This document shows, in pieces, positions 38,001-45,342 of a DNA stretch of 64,000 nt; position 1 is the first letter of the stretch; every line of letters starts with the position of its first letter. The position numbers and the translations under genes were made by a program. Location: NCBI RefSeq assembly GCF_025245835.1, contig NZ_JAOBWS010000002.1, positions 248,001 through 312,000 of the forward strand, in the 5' to 3' direction. The notes under the pieces are model-generated. The model was not told the origin of the DNA and ran no database searches. It saw nothing but the letters and a program-made list of their open reading frames with translations. The stretch is from Rheinheimera sp. 4Y26 (GTDB lineage Bacteria; Pseudomonadota; Gammaproteobacteria; Enterobacterales; Alteromonadaceae).

Positions 38001-38647
38001 TGCGTAAATTCTTAAAATACGAACTGGATCGTTATCTGCGCGACCGCGGCTCAGAGCGTATTGAAGAAATGCCGCTGCTGCGTGCGGAAAATCAGGGTTA
38101 TATTCATTACCGCAAAGGTTCGCTGGTGATGATGGCACTGAAAAACCGCTTAGGTGCACCAGTGCTGGATGCCAAGCTGCGGGCCTTTTTACAACAATAC
38201 CAGTATCAGCAAAATCCGTACCCGACCACTTTGGACCTGGTGCGTTATTTAAAAGCTGATTTACCGGCGTCTGAGCAGGCTTTTATTGATGATTTGTTTG
38301 TGAATATCACACTTTATGATCTGCGGTTAAAGGACATCCAGCAGCAAACTTTGCCGGATGGACAGTTAAAAGTGACACTGACCATTGATGCCGGCAAGCT
38401 CACTGCCGATGGCAAAGGCAAAGAAAGTCCGCAGCCGCTTTTGGAGATGGTTGATATTGGTTTTTACACTGAAAATCCGGATGATTTTAGTAAAGAACCG
38501 GTAGCGCTGTATTTTGAGGCGCATCAGCTTAAATCCGGCAGCAATCAGCTTGAGCTGACAGTGCCTAAAGGTGCTGTCTATGTGGCGGTTGATCCGTTGC
38601 TGAAGCTGATTGACCGGGATGCGGCGGATAATATCCGCAAGTTGTAA
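35090..38647 (+). CDS. ABC-2 permease fused to an M1-like metallopeptidase
   Basis: An 1185-residue fusion. About residues 1-600 hold two ABC-2-type membrane halves with six predicted spans each, followed by a thirteenth span (LALMVVALLLFAGSGSWIYY). With a cytoplasmic N-terminus (MLWQMIRFEWRYYLRQPS), 13 spans place the C-terminal peptidase in the periplasm. The peptidase part has HEMAH at 927-931 and E951 in IPETLAQYSALRVME. The glutamate is 20 residues after the second histidine, one more than the classical M1 spacing, and the GAMEN exopeptidase motif is replaced by NTVPYSEE. Zinc binding is likely but the specificity may differ from that of aminopeptidase N. Similar fusions exist in related bacteria; I know of no defined function. 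Confidence 0.87.
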   Translation: MLWQMIRFEWRYYLRQPSFYVTSLLFFLMTFFAASSESVQIGGGGEVWGNGPFAIAQTMLVMSLFAMFVVVNFIGNSATRNHSCQMEELIYSKPLTPWQYQLGRFIGAYAVVLLVFAFVPLGTLVGSLMPWVDQERFGPTVLSYYISTFLMFSMPTLFVLSALFFAIANKYRSMMALYLVVVAVFMLYLISGNFTREPEYRTLSALLDPFGLRTFADVARYWTIDEKNNQMLTFSGVVLYNRLIWLSVGVLVLLAFGGLFRELKLSGKGKEKKAKHNTAVPEYPLSALQTKAQVPSVWQQFWLRTRFEMRQVLFSAPFIILGLLCIFNLVVPMVESEGLYGTPDWPLTQAMVAMIVDATGLLFIIIATYYCAEVVWRERSAGIGDITDSLPVANMVYFSSKLLAVWLLMAVLFVSFALTTVTYQLLSGMTELDPVQYLVRLGYFNLLPFMMLVVLAFMIQTLSPNKYVGMLVFVVYFISTLVMDAWGFSHKMFQFGQSPNAPFSDLNRFGWTLESHSWYMLYWGALVLVFFVLGYGFYQRGPAQSLKHRAALFSYQVGPQGLALMVVALLLFAGSGSWIYYNTRVLNTFMTAEQRMDIQADYEKAFKQYADDPILVATAVKAEVDIYPGERQIKARVTQQMRNKFDRPLAKMLVHVPENTRELRLTVAGGSLSEIDRKYNIAWLTFDKPLPPGAQTEVQIELVRTNPGFKDSDVDVLLVENGTFINNSELLPQFGYQRGYELQERHERAKRDLAPAERAHKLEDQSRYSESGFGRAEDFIQFETTVSTSADQIAIAPGYLQKEWQEGDRRYFHYQMDKPMFNFYSFLSARLEVKKELYQGVALEVYYHKAHHWNVDRMMESMRDSLDYFNQAFGPYQHKQMRIIEFPGYRRFAQSFANTVPYSEEIGFIADLRDKDELDMPYYVTAHEMAHQWWGHQVGTANVQGSAVIPETLAQYSALRVMETKYGSVKLRKFLKYELDRYLRDRGSERIEEMPLLRAENQGYIHYRKGSLVMMALKNRLGAPVLDAKLRAFLQQYQYQQNPYPTTLDLVRYLKADLPASEQAFIDDLFVNITLYDLRLKDIQQQTLPDGQLKVTLTIDAGKLTADGKGKESPQPLLEMVDIGFYTENPDDFSKEPVALYFEAHQLKSGSNQLELTVPKGAVYVAVDPLLKLIDRDAADNIRKL

Positions 38648-38671
38648 GGCATTTATGTTGAGTCAATAAAG

Positions 38672-38706
38672 AGAAAACCCGCCAACTGGCGGGTTTTTGT
38701 TTTTGC
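38672..38706. terminator. Bidirectional terminator after the ABC-peptidase gene
   Basis: ACCCGCC and GGCGGGT pair around AACT, flanked by AAAA on the left and TTTTTGTTTTT on the right. It lies between this gene and the converging creA. Confidence 0.85.
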
Positions 38707-38754
38707 TCATAATAAAATTTCAGCTTGGTTTTGCGGTAACTATAATTTTGGCGG

Positions 38755-39246
38755 CTATTTTGGCGTTGCCGTAGTGGCAGCTTCCAGCTCCTGCCAGGCT
38801 TTGCTCCCCCAGAGTGGCACTGTGGTTAACGAATGTTTGTCACTGCCGGCGGTTTCTTTGGTGGAATACGACAAATACACCAGGGTTCTGTTGTCGTTAT
38901 CAAAAATACGACGGATCTTCAGGTGCTTAAACAAAATACTTTTAGAGGCGCTAAAAATCACTTCACCTGATTTGGAAGTATCTATGCTATCCAGCATCGC
39001 TTTGGTGATTTCACCGGTCTGGCGGCAGGCAATCGACATATCCGATGGGTCGGCTAAATCCAGATTGGCTTCGACATGGCTGATATGGCAGGTCACGCCC
39101 GGAATGTCTGGGTCGTTAAAGGTTTGAATTTTAATATCTTTTGTCGTGAATAAGCCCAGGCTGACATCGCCGACTTCTTTCGGTGAGCAGGCCAATAACA
39201 AGCCTGTTGCCAGCACCAGTGTGGTAGTGGCCAATACCTTTTTCAT
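38755..39246 (-). CDS. creA: CreA family lipoprotein
   Basis: A 163-residue exported protein. The N-terminus MKKVLATTTLVLATGLLLACS has a lipobox (LLAC), so it is probably a lipoprotein; E. coli CreA has an ordinary signal peptide. The body matches CreA in pattern: IKIQTFNDPDIPGVTCHISH, DMSIACRQTGEI, SGEVIFSASKSILFKHLKI and RTLVYLSYSTK. Two cysteines (TCHIS and IACRQ) are conserved in position with E. coli CreA and may be bridged. The function of CreA is not established. It is not near creBCD here. The neighbouring DUF2804 gene ends 47 bp upstream on the same strand. Confidence 0.85.
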   Translation of the reverse strand: MKKVLATTTLVLATGLLLACSPKEVGDVSLGLFTTKDIKIQTFNDPDIPGVTCHISHVEANLDLADPSDMSIACRQTGEITKAMLDSIDTSKSGEVIFSASKSILFKHLKIRRIFDNDNRTLVYLSYSTKETAGSDKHSLTTVPLWGSKAWQELEAATTATPK

Positions 39247-39293
39247 AAAAACTCCTTGTGATCAACATAAAAAAGTTTGGGCTAAGGTGCAGC

Positions 39294-40322
39294 TTACCAT
39301 TTGGCATAATGGTCTTCCGCCAGACCAAGGCACTGCTTTAATTGCAGTTTGCTGCCGTCGGCCAGCATGATGTTCCCCTGATAATAACCTACATATTGTC
39401 TGAAATTACTGGTAAGTAGTGCGGCCTGCACCTTTTCCTGCCGGCAATACAGGGGCTGAAATTCAAGTTCTACTTCCCCGCATAAAGTCTGCAGTTGCCA
39501 GTTTTGGTTTGGCTGCTGCCGGTTTATCTGAAACTGCACCGGGCTTAAATGCTGGATTTTACCCTGGTACCAGAGTGCATTTTCACAAAGGCCGGTTTCG
39601 TTGACACCATTAGCCAGATTCAGGCCAAAAGGCACATTTTGCAACAAGGTATTGATAGAGGCCCAGCGCCAGTTGGTGCGGCGGCGCATAAAACCGGCGG
39701 AAAAATCGTAACCGCCCCGGGCTGAACTCAGGTCAAATGGTCGCTCACCCAATTTCAGCTCACCAGTCACCGCCAGGGCGTTGTTTTTTTCGGTGTAAGT
39801 GAGGCCCTGATAACCGGTCGGCGCACAAAGTGCCAGTGGTTGTTGCTGCTGACGTGCCAGTTGAAGGCTTGCCTGCAGCTCGCCACACTGCAGTTCCAGC
39901 CGCCAGCAGTGGTTATCCAGGTCAAAGTGCCAGCGGGTTTTGCCCAGATGTAACTGCGCCCGGCCTGAGGTCGGGGATTGGCTCATTTGACAGCCCAGCT
40001 GCAGTGGCAGCAACAGGCCTTTTTCTACTGTTGTTGCTTCCTGCTGATATAAATAAGCAAAACCAGAGCTGGCATAACGGATATCGGCAATAGCCACTGC
40101 CAAAAGCCAGTTAGGGCCAGTTACAGAGATAAACTGAAACTGTTTAAACTGGAAAAAACGAGCCAGTGCGCTGGCTTTATTATCCAGCACAGTGCGGTAG
40201 TTAAAATCAGCAAAATTAAGCCTTGGCACTGAGCCATCAAATAAACCATAAACCGCATCACCATCTTGCTGAATCAGCTGCGAAGGGGCAGGGGTAAGAT
40301 TGGGTTGATAACGGCTTGGCAT
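39294..40322 (-). CDS. DUF2804 family protein
   Basis: A 342-residue protein with no signal peptide or clear membrane span. Its pattern resembles DUF2804 as I recall it, including GGYDFSAGFMRRRTNWRWAS and the C-terminal GLAEDHYAKW, with a run of beta-rich segments between. The family is widespread in gammaproteobacteria and of unknown function; its fold has been compared with lipocalin-like hydrolases, but I make no assignment. The start is ATG 40322. creA lies 47 bp downstream on the same strand, so co-transcription is possible. A membrane AraC-type regulator is divergent, with 189 bp between starts, and could control this gene. Confidence 0.75.
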   Translation of the reverse strand: MPSRYQPNLTPAPSQLIQQDGDAVYGLFDGSVPRLNFADFNYRTVLDNKASALARFFQFKQFQFISVTGPNWLLAVAIADIRYASSGFAYLYQQEATTVEKGLLLPLQLGCQMSQSPTSGRAQLHLGKTRWHFDLDNHCWRLELQCGELQASLQLARQQQQPLALCAPTGYQGLTYTEKNNALAVTGELKLGERPFDLSSARGGYDFSAGFMRRRTNWRWASINTLLQNVPFGLNLANGVNETGLCENALWYQGKIQHLSPVQFQINRQQPNQNWQLQTLCGEVELEFQPLYCRQEKVQAALLTSNFRQYVGYYQGNIMLADGSKLQLKQCLGLAEDHYAKW

Positions 40323-40511
40323 GGCTGGCTCTTACTGATAAAAATAGTTGTTTTTATAACAGTTTTTACCAGGCAGACCAAGTAAGATTAGTGGCATTCA
40401 GCACTACTGGCAGCCTGAGTTATAAAGGCGTTAGCTAATCAGCCCTGACAAACACAAATTGGCGCAGAGCAGCCCGGGCTTATTGCAGATGAACAAAAGG
40501 ATCAGGTTCAG

Positions 40512-41594
40512 ATGGCCATTACAGAACAACTATTATTGATGTTCAGCGCCCTTGGGGGGCTCAACGCCTGGCTGCTGGCCGGTTATTTTTTCTGGCGAAA
40601 GCCGGCACCATCTTCTGACAAACCACTTGCAGATCAATTGTTGGCTTTATTGCTGCTGATGCTGAGCATCAGAGTATTAAAGTCTGTGCTGTTTTATTTT
40701 AATCCGGCTATTACCAAACAAATTTTGCAGCTGGGTTTATCGGCCTGTGCTTTGATTGGGCCTTTGTTATTTGCCTATTGCCACAGTATTTGTGGGCCGA
40801 AAAAAACCAAGGCCTGGTATCTGTGGCCCTTAGCAGCGGTGTTGCTGCTGGTGCTTGCGGTGGGGGTGTTGTGGCCTTATCAGCACTACACCGGACTTTG
40901 GGCAGGCCTGATGTACCGGCTGATTAACTACAGCTGGCTTGGCTGGATTTTATTATCAGCCTTGTGGGTATGGCGCAGCAGCAAAACCAGCACTGAGCTG
41001 GCAACCGCTTTGCAACAATCAGAGCTGCTGATGCTTAAAAGTCTTATCGGCGGTAATTTGTTGCTGTGGGCGGCGTATCACTTTGCCTCTTACACCTCGT
41101 ATATCAGCGGCGCCTTGTCTTTTAGTTTTTTATTGTATGTGGCAGCGCTGACGCTTTACCTGCAAAAACGCGCAGAACCCAAAGCAGTGCCTTATGCCAA
41201 TAAAAAATTGCCGGTGCAGCAGGCAGAAATATGGCAGCAGGAACTTGCGCAGTTGATGCTACATCAGCCCCTGTATCTGGATGCTAATTTAACGCTGGCC
41301 AAACTGGCAAAACAGCTGGGCTGGTCTGTACCAAAGTTGTCGCAATTGTTAAACGACAACCTGCAAACCTCATTTAACGACTATATCAATGCCTATCGTA
41401 TTGCTTATGCCCGTCAGCTGTTAGCACAACAGCAGCCGCTGAAAATGGCGGATTTAGCCGAGCAATCTGGTTTTAATGCGTTGTCGACTTTTTATAGCGC
41501 TTTTAAAAAAGCCACAGGCCTGACGCCCGCCCGCTATAAACAACAGCTGCAGGATTCCGGAATTATAAATCCGCTCTCCGGAATCATATCCTGA
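40512..41594 (+). CDS. Membrane-anchored AraC-family transcriptional regulator
   Basis: A 360-residue regulator. The N-terminal 220 residues contain about seven hydrophobic spans (for example LLLMLSIRVLKSVLFYF, ACALIGPLLFAYCHSI, WPLAAVLLLVLAVGVLW, LSFSFLLYVAALTLYL). The C-terminal about 255-350 is an AraC HTH pair: LTLAKLAKQLGWSVPKLSQLLND and MADLAEQSGFNALSTFYSAFKKATGLTPARYK (quoted in part). DNA binding from the membrane would be controlled by an unknown signal. It lies 62 bp upstream of a secreted NTF2-like/DJ-1 protein gene, its likely target or partner. An inverted repeat spans the end of its coding region. Confidence 0.88.
   Translation: MAITEQLLLMFSALGGLNAWLLAGYFFWRKPAPSSDKPLADQLLALLLLMLSIRVLKSVLFYFNPAITKQILQLGLSACALIGPLLFAYCHSICGPKKTKAWYLWPLAAVLLLVLAVGVLWPYQHYTGLWAGLMYRLINYSWLGWILLSALWVWRSSKTSTELATALQQSELLMLKSLIGGNLLLWAAYHFASYTSYISGALSFSFLLYVAALTLYLQKRAEPKAVPYANKKLPVQQAEIWQQELAQLMLHQPLYLDANLTLAKLAKQLGWSVPKLSQLLNDNLQTSFNDYINAYRIAYARQLLAQQQPLKMADLAEQSGFNALSTFYSAFKKATGLTPARYKQQLQDSGIINPLSGIIS
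41553..41585. promoter_or_regulatory. Inverted repeat at the end of the AraC gene
   Basis: GATTCCGGA (41553-41561) and TCCGGAATC (41577-41585) are perfect inverted arms 15 bp apart, 72-104 bp upstream of the NTF2/DJ-1 start. The spacing and GC content suit an operator or a hairpin in the mRNA. The lack of a T-tail argues against a terminator. Confidence 0.4.
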
Positions 41595-41656
41595 GGCTGT
41601 AACTTCAGGCGTTGGTTTTTATGCTGGCTCCGGTTTTTAACATTACCGGAGGAACT

Positions 41657-42889
41657 ATGCGTTATTTATCTTGTTGGCCCCTGTTGCTGGGCATCTTTGT
41701 CTGCCATGTCGCTGCGGTTAGTGCTGCGACACAAAGTCAAAAAACTACCGTTTTAAATGCGCCAACAGCGGCAGTAAATCACCAGGACTTGTCTGATGCG
41801 GACAATTATCAGGCGGTGCGCCATACCCTTGAGCTTTACCTGAACGGCACTTCGTATAATCAACAGGGAGAAATCAAGCAGGCCTTTCACCCACAAGCTG
41901 AGTTATTTTTGGCCAAAGAAGGGCAAGCTATCTGGCAGGTGCCTGTGGCCGACTACATCAGCTGGTTTAAACCGGCCAAAGCCGGGCAATTTAACGGCCG
42001 TATTGGTGAAATTCTCAGTATTGATATTGAAGGTGAGCTGGCAACCGCCAAAGCGGAAATTCTGCAAAAAGGCGCAGGGCATCGTTATGTTGATATGTTT
42101 TTACTCAAACGCATCGATGGCCGCTGGCAAATCATCAGTAAAGCGGCGGTGCGCCAGCCCTCGGTGCAGCATGGCCAGCGGGTGTTATTTATTTTGTCTG
42201 ACGCGCATTTTCACGGTCAGTCCAACCTGCCGGCAGGTGCCAGTTTTTCCGAGATAGTCAAAGCCTACCGCACCTTTAAACAGGCTGGTTTCACCGTCGA
42301 CTTTATTACGCCCAAAGGGGGCGCTGTGCCTTTGGCTTATATCGACACTTCGGATCCGCTGCATAAAGAATATCTGTATCAGCAGGATCTGATGCAGGCA
42401 CTGAAATACAGCAAAACCGCAGCCCAACTGCAGGCTAGCGATTATAAAGCGGTGCATTATGTGGGCGGTTCTAATGCGGTGTACGGTGTGCCAGAAGACC
42501 CGGCCATTGCACAACTGGTGATGGACATTTATCAGCAGCATCAGGGCATTATTTCAGCTGTCTGTCACGGCACCGCCGGTTTAGTGCAGCTAAAAACCAA
42601 AGATGGCAAATATCTGGTGAGCGGTAAACAAGTGACAGGTTACCCGGAAGACTTTGAACAGCAGGATGCGCCTTATTTTCAGCACTTTCCGTTGTTACTG
42701 AAAAAAACCATCACTGAGCGTGGCGGGATTTTTAAAGTGGGTAAACGCAGTGAAGCTTTTGTGCTGGTTGATGGGGCTCTGGTGACAGGGCAAAACCATC
42801 TATCCTCCGAAGGGGTGGCCAAAGAAGTGATTAAACTAATAGAGCAGAAAAAACAGAGCCAGGCCGCAACTTTGGCAGGTGCTAACTAA
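41657..42889 (+). CDS. Secreted NTF2-like and DJ-1/PfpI fusion protein
   Basis: A 410-residue protein with a signal peptide (cleavage near AVSAA, residue 24-26). About 45-165 is an NTF2-like/lumazine-binding-related domain (YQAVRHTLELYLNGTSYN, VDMFLLKRIDGRWQIIS). About 170-395 is a DJ-1/PfpI glutamine-amidotransferase-like domain with the nucleophile elbow AVCHG (C303) and VHYVGGSNAVYGVPED. The start is ATG 41657 with GGAGGA five to six bases upstream; an earlier in-frame start would disrupt the signal peptide. DJ-1 relatives act as chaperones, glyoxalases or proteases; which applies is unknown. The export signal is unusual for the superfamily. The membrane AraC gene upstream is the likely regulator. 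Confidence 0.85.
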   Translation: MRYLSCWPLLLGIFVCHVAAVSAATQSQKTTVLNAPTAAVNHQDLSDADNYQAVRHTLELYLNGTSYNQQGEIKQAFHPQAELFLAKEGQAIWQVPVADYISWFKPAKAGQFNGRIGEILSIDIEGELATAKAEILQKGAGHRYVDMFLLKRIDGRWQIISKAAVRQPSVQHGQRVLFILSDAHFHGQSNLPAGASFSEIVKAYRTFKQAGFTVDFITPKGGAVPLAYIDTSDPLHKEYLYQQDLMQALKYSKTAAQLQASDYKAVHYVGGSNAVYGVPEDPAIAQLVMDIYQQHQGIISAVCHGTAGLVQLKTKDGKYLVSGKQVTGYPEDFEQQDAPYFQHFPLLLKKTITERGGIFKVGKRSEAFVLVDGALVTGQNHLSSEGVAKEVIKLIEQKKQSQAATLAGAN

Positions 42890-42912
42890 CTGCAGAGCTT
42901 TAAAGCTGCAAA

Positions 42913-42940
42913 TAAAAACGCCGGCAAGCCGGCGTTTTTA
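42913..42940. terminator. Bidirectional terminator between the DJ-1 fusion gene and slyD
   Basis: AAAACGCCGGC and GCCGGCGTTTTT pair around AA. T-runs occur on both strands, matching the two converging genes. Confidence 0.85.
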
Positions 42941-42980
42941 CAAACTCAACTGCAGTCAGGCTGCAGTTTTGCCGAATGGA

Positions 42981-43472
42981 TTAATGGCCGTGACCTGAGT
43001 GGCCGTCCATGCCGTGGGCATGACCGTGTGCCAGCTCTTCTTCTGTGGCATCACGCACCAGCACCACTTCAACATCAAAAGTTAAATCAATGCCAGACAG
43101 CGGGTGATTGCCGTCTACCACAACCTCGTCGTCGGTCACATCTAACACAATCACCGACTGTTCGCGGCCATCCGGGCCTGCAGCGCGAAAACGCATGCCA
43201 ACAGCCACTTCCATGCCTTCAAACAAAGCACGTGGCACGGCCTGGGTTAATTCTTCATGGCGCTCGCCGTAAGCATCAGCGGCTGCTACTTCAACTGTAA
43301 ATTTATCACCGGCTTGTTTGCCAACCAGTGCAGCTTCCAGCCCCTGAATTAATGAGCCGCTGCCATGGATAAACACCAGTGGCTCGCCGCCTGCAGAGCT
43401 GTCGAGTTCGTTGCCGGCTGCGTCACTGACGCTGTAATGCATAGCAACAACTTTGTTATTTTGAATGGTCAT
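42981..43472 (-). CDS. slyD: FKBP-type peptidyl-prolyl isomerase SlyD
   Basis: A 163-residue cytoplasmic prolyl isomerase and chaperone. The FKBP core is split by the insert-in-flap domain: the start (VVAMHYSVSDAAGNELDSSA, then PLVFIHGSGSLIQGLEAALVG) and DAYGERHEELTQAVPRALF are family signatures, and the flap domain spans about 72-120. The C-terminus is histidine-rich (HGHAHGMDGHSGHGH), a metal-binding tail shorter than that of E. coli SlyD, which serves nickel delivery. It lies 11 bp downstream of ygfZ on the same strand, so the two are probably one transcript. Confidence 0.93.
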   Translation of the reverse strand: MTIQNNKVVAMHYSVSDAAGNELDSSAGGEPLVFIHGSGSLIQGLEAALVGKQAGDKFTVEVAAADAYGERHEELTQAVPRALFEGMEVAVGMRFRAAGPDGREQSVIVLDVTDDEVVVDGNHPLSGIDLTFDVEVVLVRDATEEELAHGHAHGMDGHSGHGH

Positions 43473-43483
43473 GCAAACCTCAG

Positions 43484-44455
43484 TTAGTTTAAAGAATAAG
43501 GAAGAGCTTCCAGCCTGAATAAGGTGTCAGGTGCGCTGGCCAGCCTTAAATGAGCATCCGGCGCGGTGTCGTTGGGCAGCACAGCAAGCACTAACAGCTC
43601 ACCATGAATATTGACCGCGTTCACCACCACACCGCTTCGACGCCAGTTTTGCTCTAATTGTACTTCAATATCGCTGCCGGCTGCCGGAGTTTCTGCACTT
43701 TGTGCTTTGAGAATATATGTGGCTCTTTTATTTTTGCCCAGATATTTCATCCGGGCCACCATTTCCTGGCCTATATAACAACCCTTAGTAAAGCTAATAG
43801 CATCAATGGCTTGCAGGTTCAGGTTTTGCGGCACATATTCGCCAATCAGCGCCTGCTCCAGATAGGGCAGGCCATGCAAAATATGTTGAGCCAAAAAGCG
43901 CGTTGGCGCGGCAAGGTGGGCAGCCTGGCTTGTCAGCAGGGTTTTGGCGGCTGTGATGTCCAGCACCAGCAAATAATGCTGCTCTGCCAGCGCCAGTAAT
44001 TGACCGTCCGGTACTGCCACCAGTGTGCCCGGAGCCGGTACTTCAAAACCAAGTTTCGCCACTAGTTTGTCTGCATCAGGGCCGCTGATGCCCAGAACCG
44101 CCAGTTGCTCCTGGGTGTCGTGAAAGGCAACTTTGGAGAACACACCAAACTTTTTCAGCTGCACCAAAGAGGCCTGAATTTCATCCCGAAAGCCGGTGTA
44201 TAAAATATCTTCACCTTGTTGCCATAAATGAAAAGTGGCCCACATTTTTCCTTTAGCGTCACAATGGGCGCCACGTAAAAAATTATGTTCAGTTAAAGTA
44301 TTGATATCGCAGGTGGTTTGTCCTTGCAGATACTTTTTCTGATCAGGGCCACTGATCCGCACTACAGAAAAAGCCGGTAATGGACTGATAAAAGCTTGTT
44401 CGGTGTCGTTTGATAACTGTGCTAATTGTTCAGCACTGATCCAGGAGCTTTGCAT
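43484..44455 (-). CDS. ygfZ: tRNA-modifying folate-binding protein YgfZ
   Basis: A 323-residue folate-binding protein involved in Fe-S cluster maturation and, through MiaB, tRNA modification. The signature K-G-C-Y-x-G-Q-E is present (FTKGCYIGQEMVARM), with the reactive cysteine. The N-terminal VRISGPDQKKYLQGQTTCDI and ISGPDADKLVAKLG follow the GcvT-like fold. The start is ATG 44455; an earlier in-frame start would add a 13-residue tail unlike the family. It is divergent from sdhE-ygfX, as in E. coli, with 123 bp between starts, and is followed by slyD. Confidence 0.93.
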   Translation of the reverse strand: MQSSWISAEQLAQLSNDTEQAFISPLPAFSVVRISGPDQKKYLQGQTTCDINTLTEHNFLRGAHCDAKGKMWATFHLWQQGEDILYTGFRDEIQASLVQLKKFGVFSKVAFHDTQEQLAVLGISGPDADKLVAKLGFEVPAPGTLVAVPDGQLLALAEQHYLLVLDITAAKTLLTSQAAHLAAPTRFLAQHILHGLPYLEQALIGEYVPQNLNLQAIDAISFTKGCYIGQEMVARMKYLGKNKRATYILKAQSAETPAAGSDIEVQLEQNWRRSGVVVNAVNIHGELLVLAVLPNDTAPDAHLRLASAPDTLFRLEALPYSLN

Positions 44456-44578
44456 AACAGATGTCACTTTTAAACCTTTAATGTGCAATGGCACAGATCA
44501 TTGGGCGAAAGATGGAAAAGCACAACCCCCGCAACAATTATTTGTTAGAATCCGGCCAGCAAAACAAGAGAGCCTGTT

Positions 44579-44830
44579 ATGTCTGAATTAATGAGTAAAC
44601 CCAAATTACGTTGGGCCTGCCGTCGCGGTATGCTGGAGCTGGATATTTTGTTATCTCCTTTTGTGGAGCAGGGTTATGACGCCTTAAGCCTTGAGCAAAA
44701 GCATGATTTTGAACGTTTATTAGCCTGTGACGACCCGGATTTATTTGCCTGGTTTATGGGGCATGCCAAATCACAGGATGCAACTTTGCAACAGCTGGTG
44801 GACATCATTGTCCGGCGCGTCCGCGTTTAG
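44579..44830 (+). CDS. sdhE: Succinate dehydrogenase assembly factor SdhE
   Basis: An 83-residue protein that helps attach FAD to succinate dehydrogenase and fumarate reductase. The invariant RGMLELD motif lies at 16-22 (E. coli RGMRELD), and CDDPDLFAWFMGH is the usual second block. A second ATG at 44591 could also start the protein. It overlaps the next gene, ygfX, which together with sdhE was also described as a toxin-antitoxin pair (CptAB); the flavinylation role is better supported. ygfZ lies divergent upstream, the E. coli arrangement. Confidence 0.94.
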   Translation: MSELMSKPKLRWACRRGMLELDILLSPFVEQGYDALSLEQKHDFERLLACDDPDLFAWFMGHAKSQDATLQQLVDIIVRRVRV

Positions 44831-45236
44831 CCTGACGCTCAGGCCCTCACGCTGGCGCACTGTGCCTTATGCACTGAGCCTGCTGGCGGTTGTTCTGGTG
44901 TGTCTGATATTGCCTTTGCCCTGGTGGCAATTGTTGTTGATGAGTCCGCTGCCTGTTTTTGTGTTGTACCGGCAAGTGCGGGCCTGGCAGCAACCGCTGC
45001 CGATCCGGATGCTGACACTTCAGCAAAACGGCCGTATCCGGTTCTTGCAGGATGCCAAACCCGCAGGACAGCTGTTGCCGCAGTCTTTGGTCTGTGGCTG
45101 GGGTTTCTGGTTGTACTGGCAGGATGACGAGCACAAAGTGCATCAGCTGTGGTTATACCGCGATAATTTTTCCGAAGCGGACGGCAGAGCACTGGCAAGA
45201 GCCTGCACAGAACGGCGCTGGCAAACACAAAACTAG
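44808..45236 (+). CDS. ygfX: YgfX/CptA family membrane protein
   Basis: A roughly 142-residue protein with two adjacent membrane spans (YALSLLAVVLVCLILPLPWW and LLLMSPLPVFVLY) and a soluble C-terminal region (IRMLTLQQNGRIRFLQD, HQLWLYRDNFSEADGRALAR), matching YgfX in length and layout. The start is uncertain: the frame is open through the end of sdhE, and TTG 44808 or CTG 44832 would give the family N-terminus (SLTLRPSRWR). I placed it at TTG 44808, 23 bp inside sdhE. YgfX partners SdhE in E. coli; its inhibition of cell division proteins has been reported, but the normal role is unclear. Confidence 0.78.
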   Translation: MSGASAFSLTLRPSRWRTVPYALSLLAVVLVCLILPLPWWQLLLMSPLPVFVLYRQVRAWQQPLPIRMLTLQQNGRIRFLQDAKPAGQLLPQSLVCGWGFWLYWQDDEHKVHQLWLYRDNFSEADGRALARACTERRWQTQN

Positions 45237-45295
45237 CCATTTGAATTGCAGCTGTTGTGCTTGCCGCCTTGTTGTTATGCTGTAAGCATCTGACT

Positions 45296-45312
45296 AAGTG
45301 CAGTCTGCACTT
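45296..45312. promoter_or_regulatory. Palindrome upstream of the SemiSWEET-like gene
   Basis: AAGTGCAG-T-CTGCACTT is a perfect 8+8 palindrome 31-47 bp upstream of the start codon at 45343. It could be an operator or an RNA hairpin near the ribosome-binding region. The regulator is unknown. Confidence 0.3.
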
Positions 45313-45342
45313 GGTTACTTTTTAATTCCCTGGATAAAAACC

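Noticed and set aside
44577-45236. sdhE-ygfX as a free-standing toxin-antitoxin system
   Set aside because: Gene order and the RGMLELD motif point to the conserved flavinylation factor; the toxin-antitoxin description is secondary and disputed.
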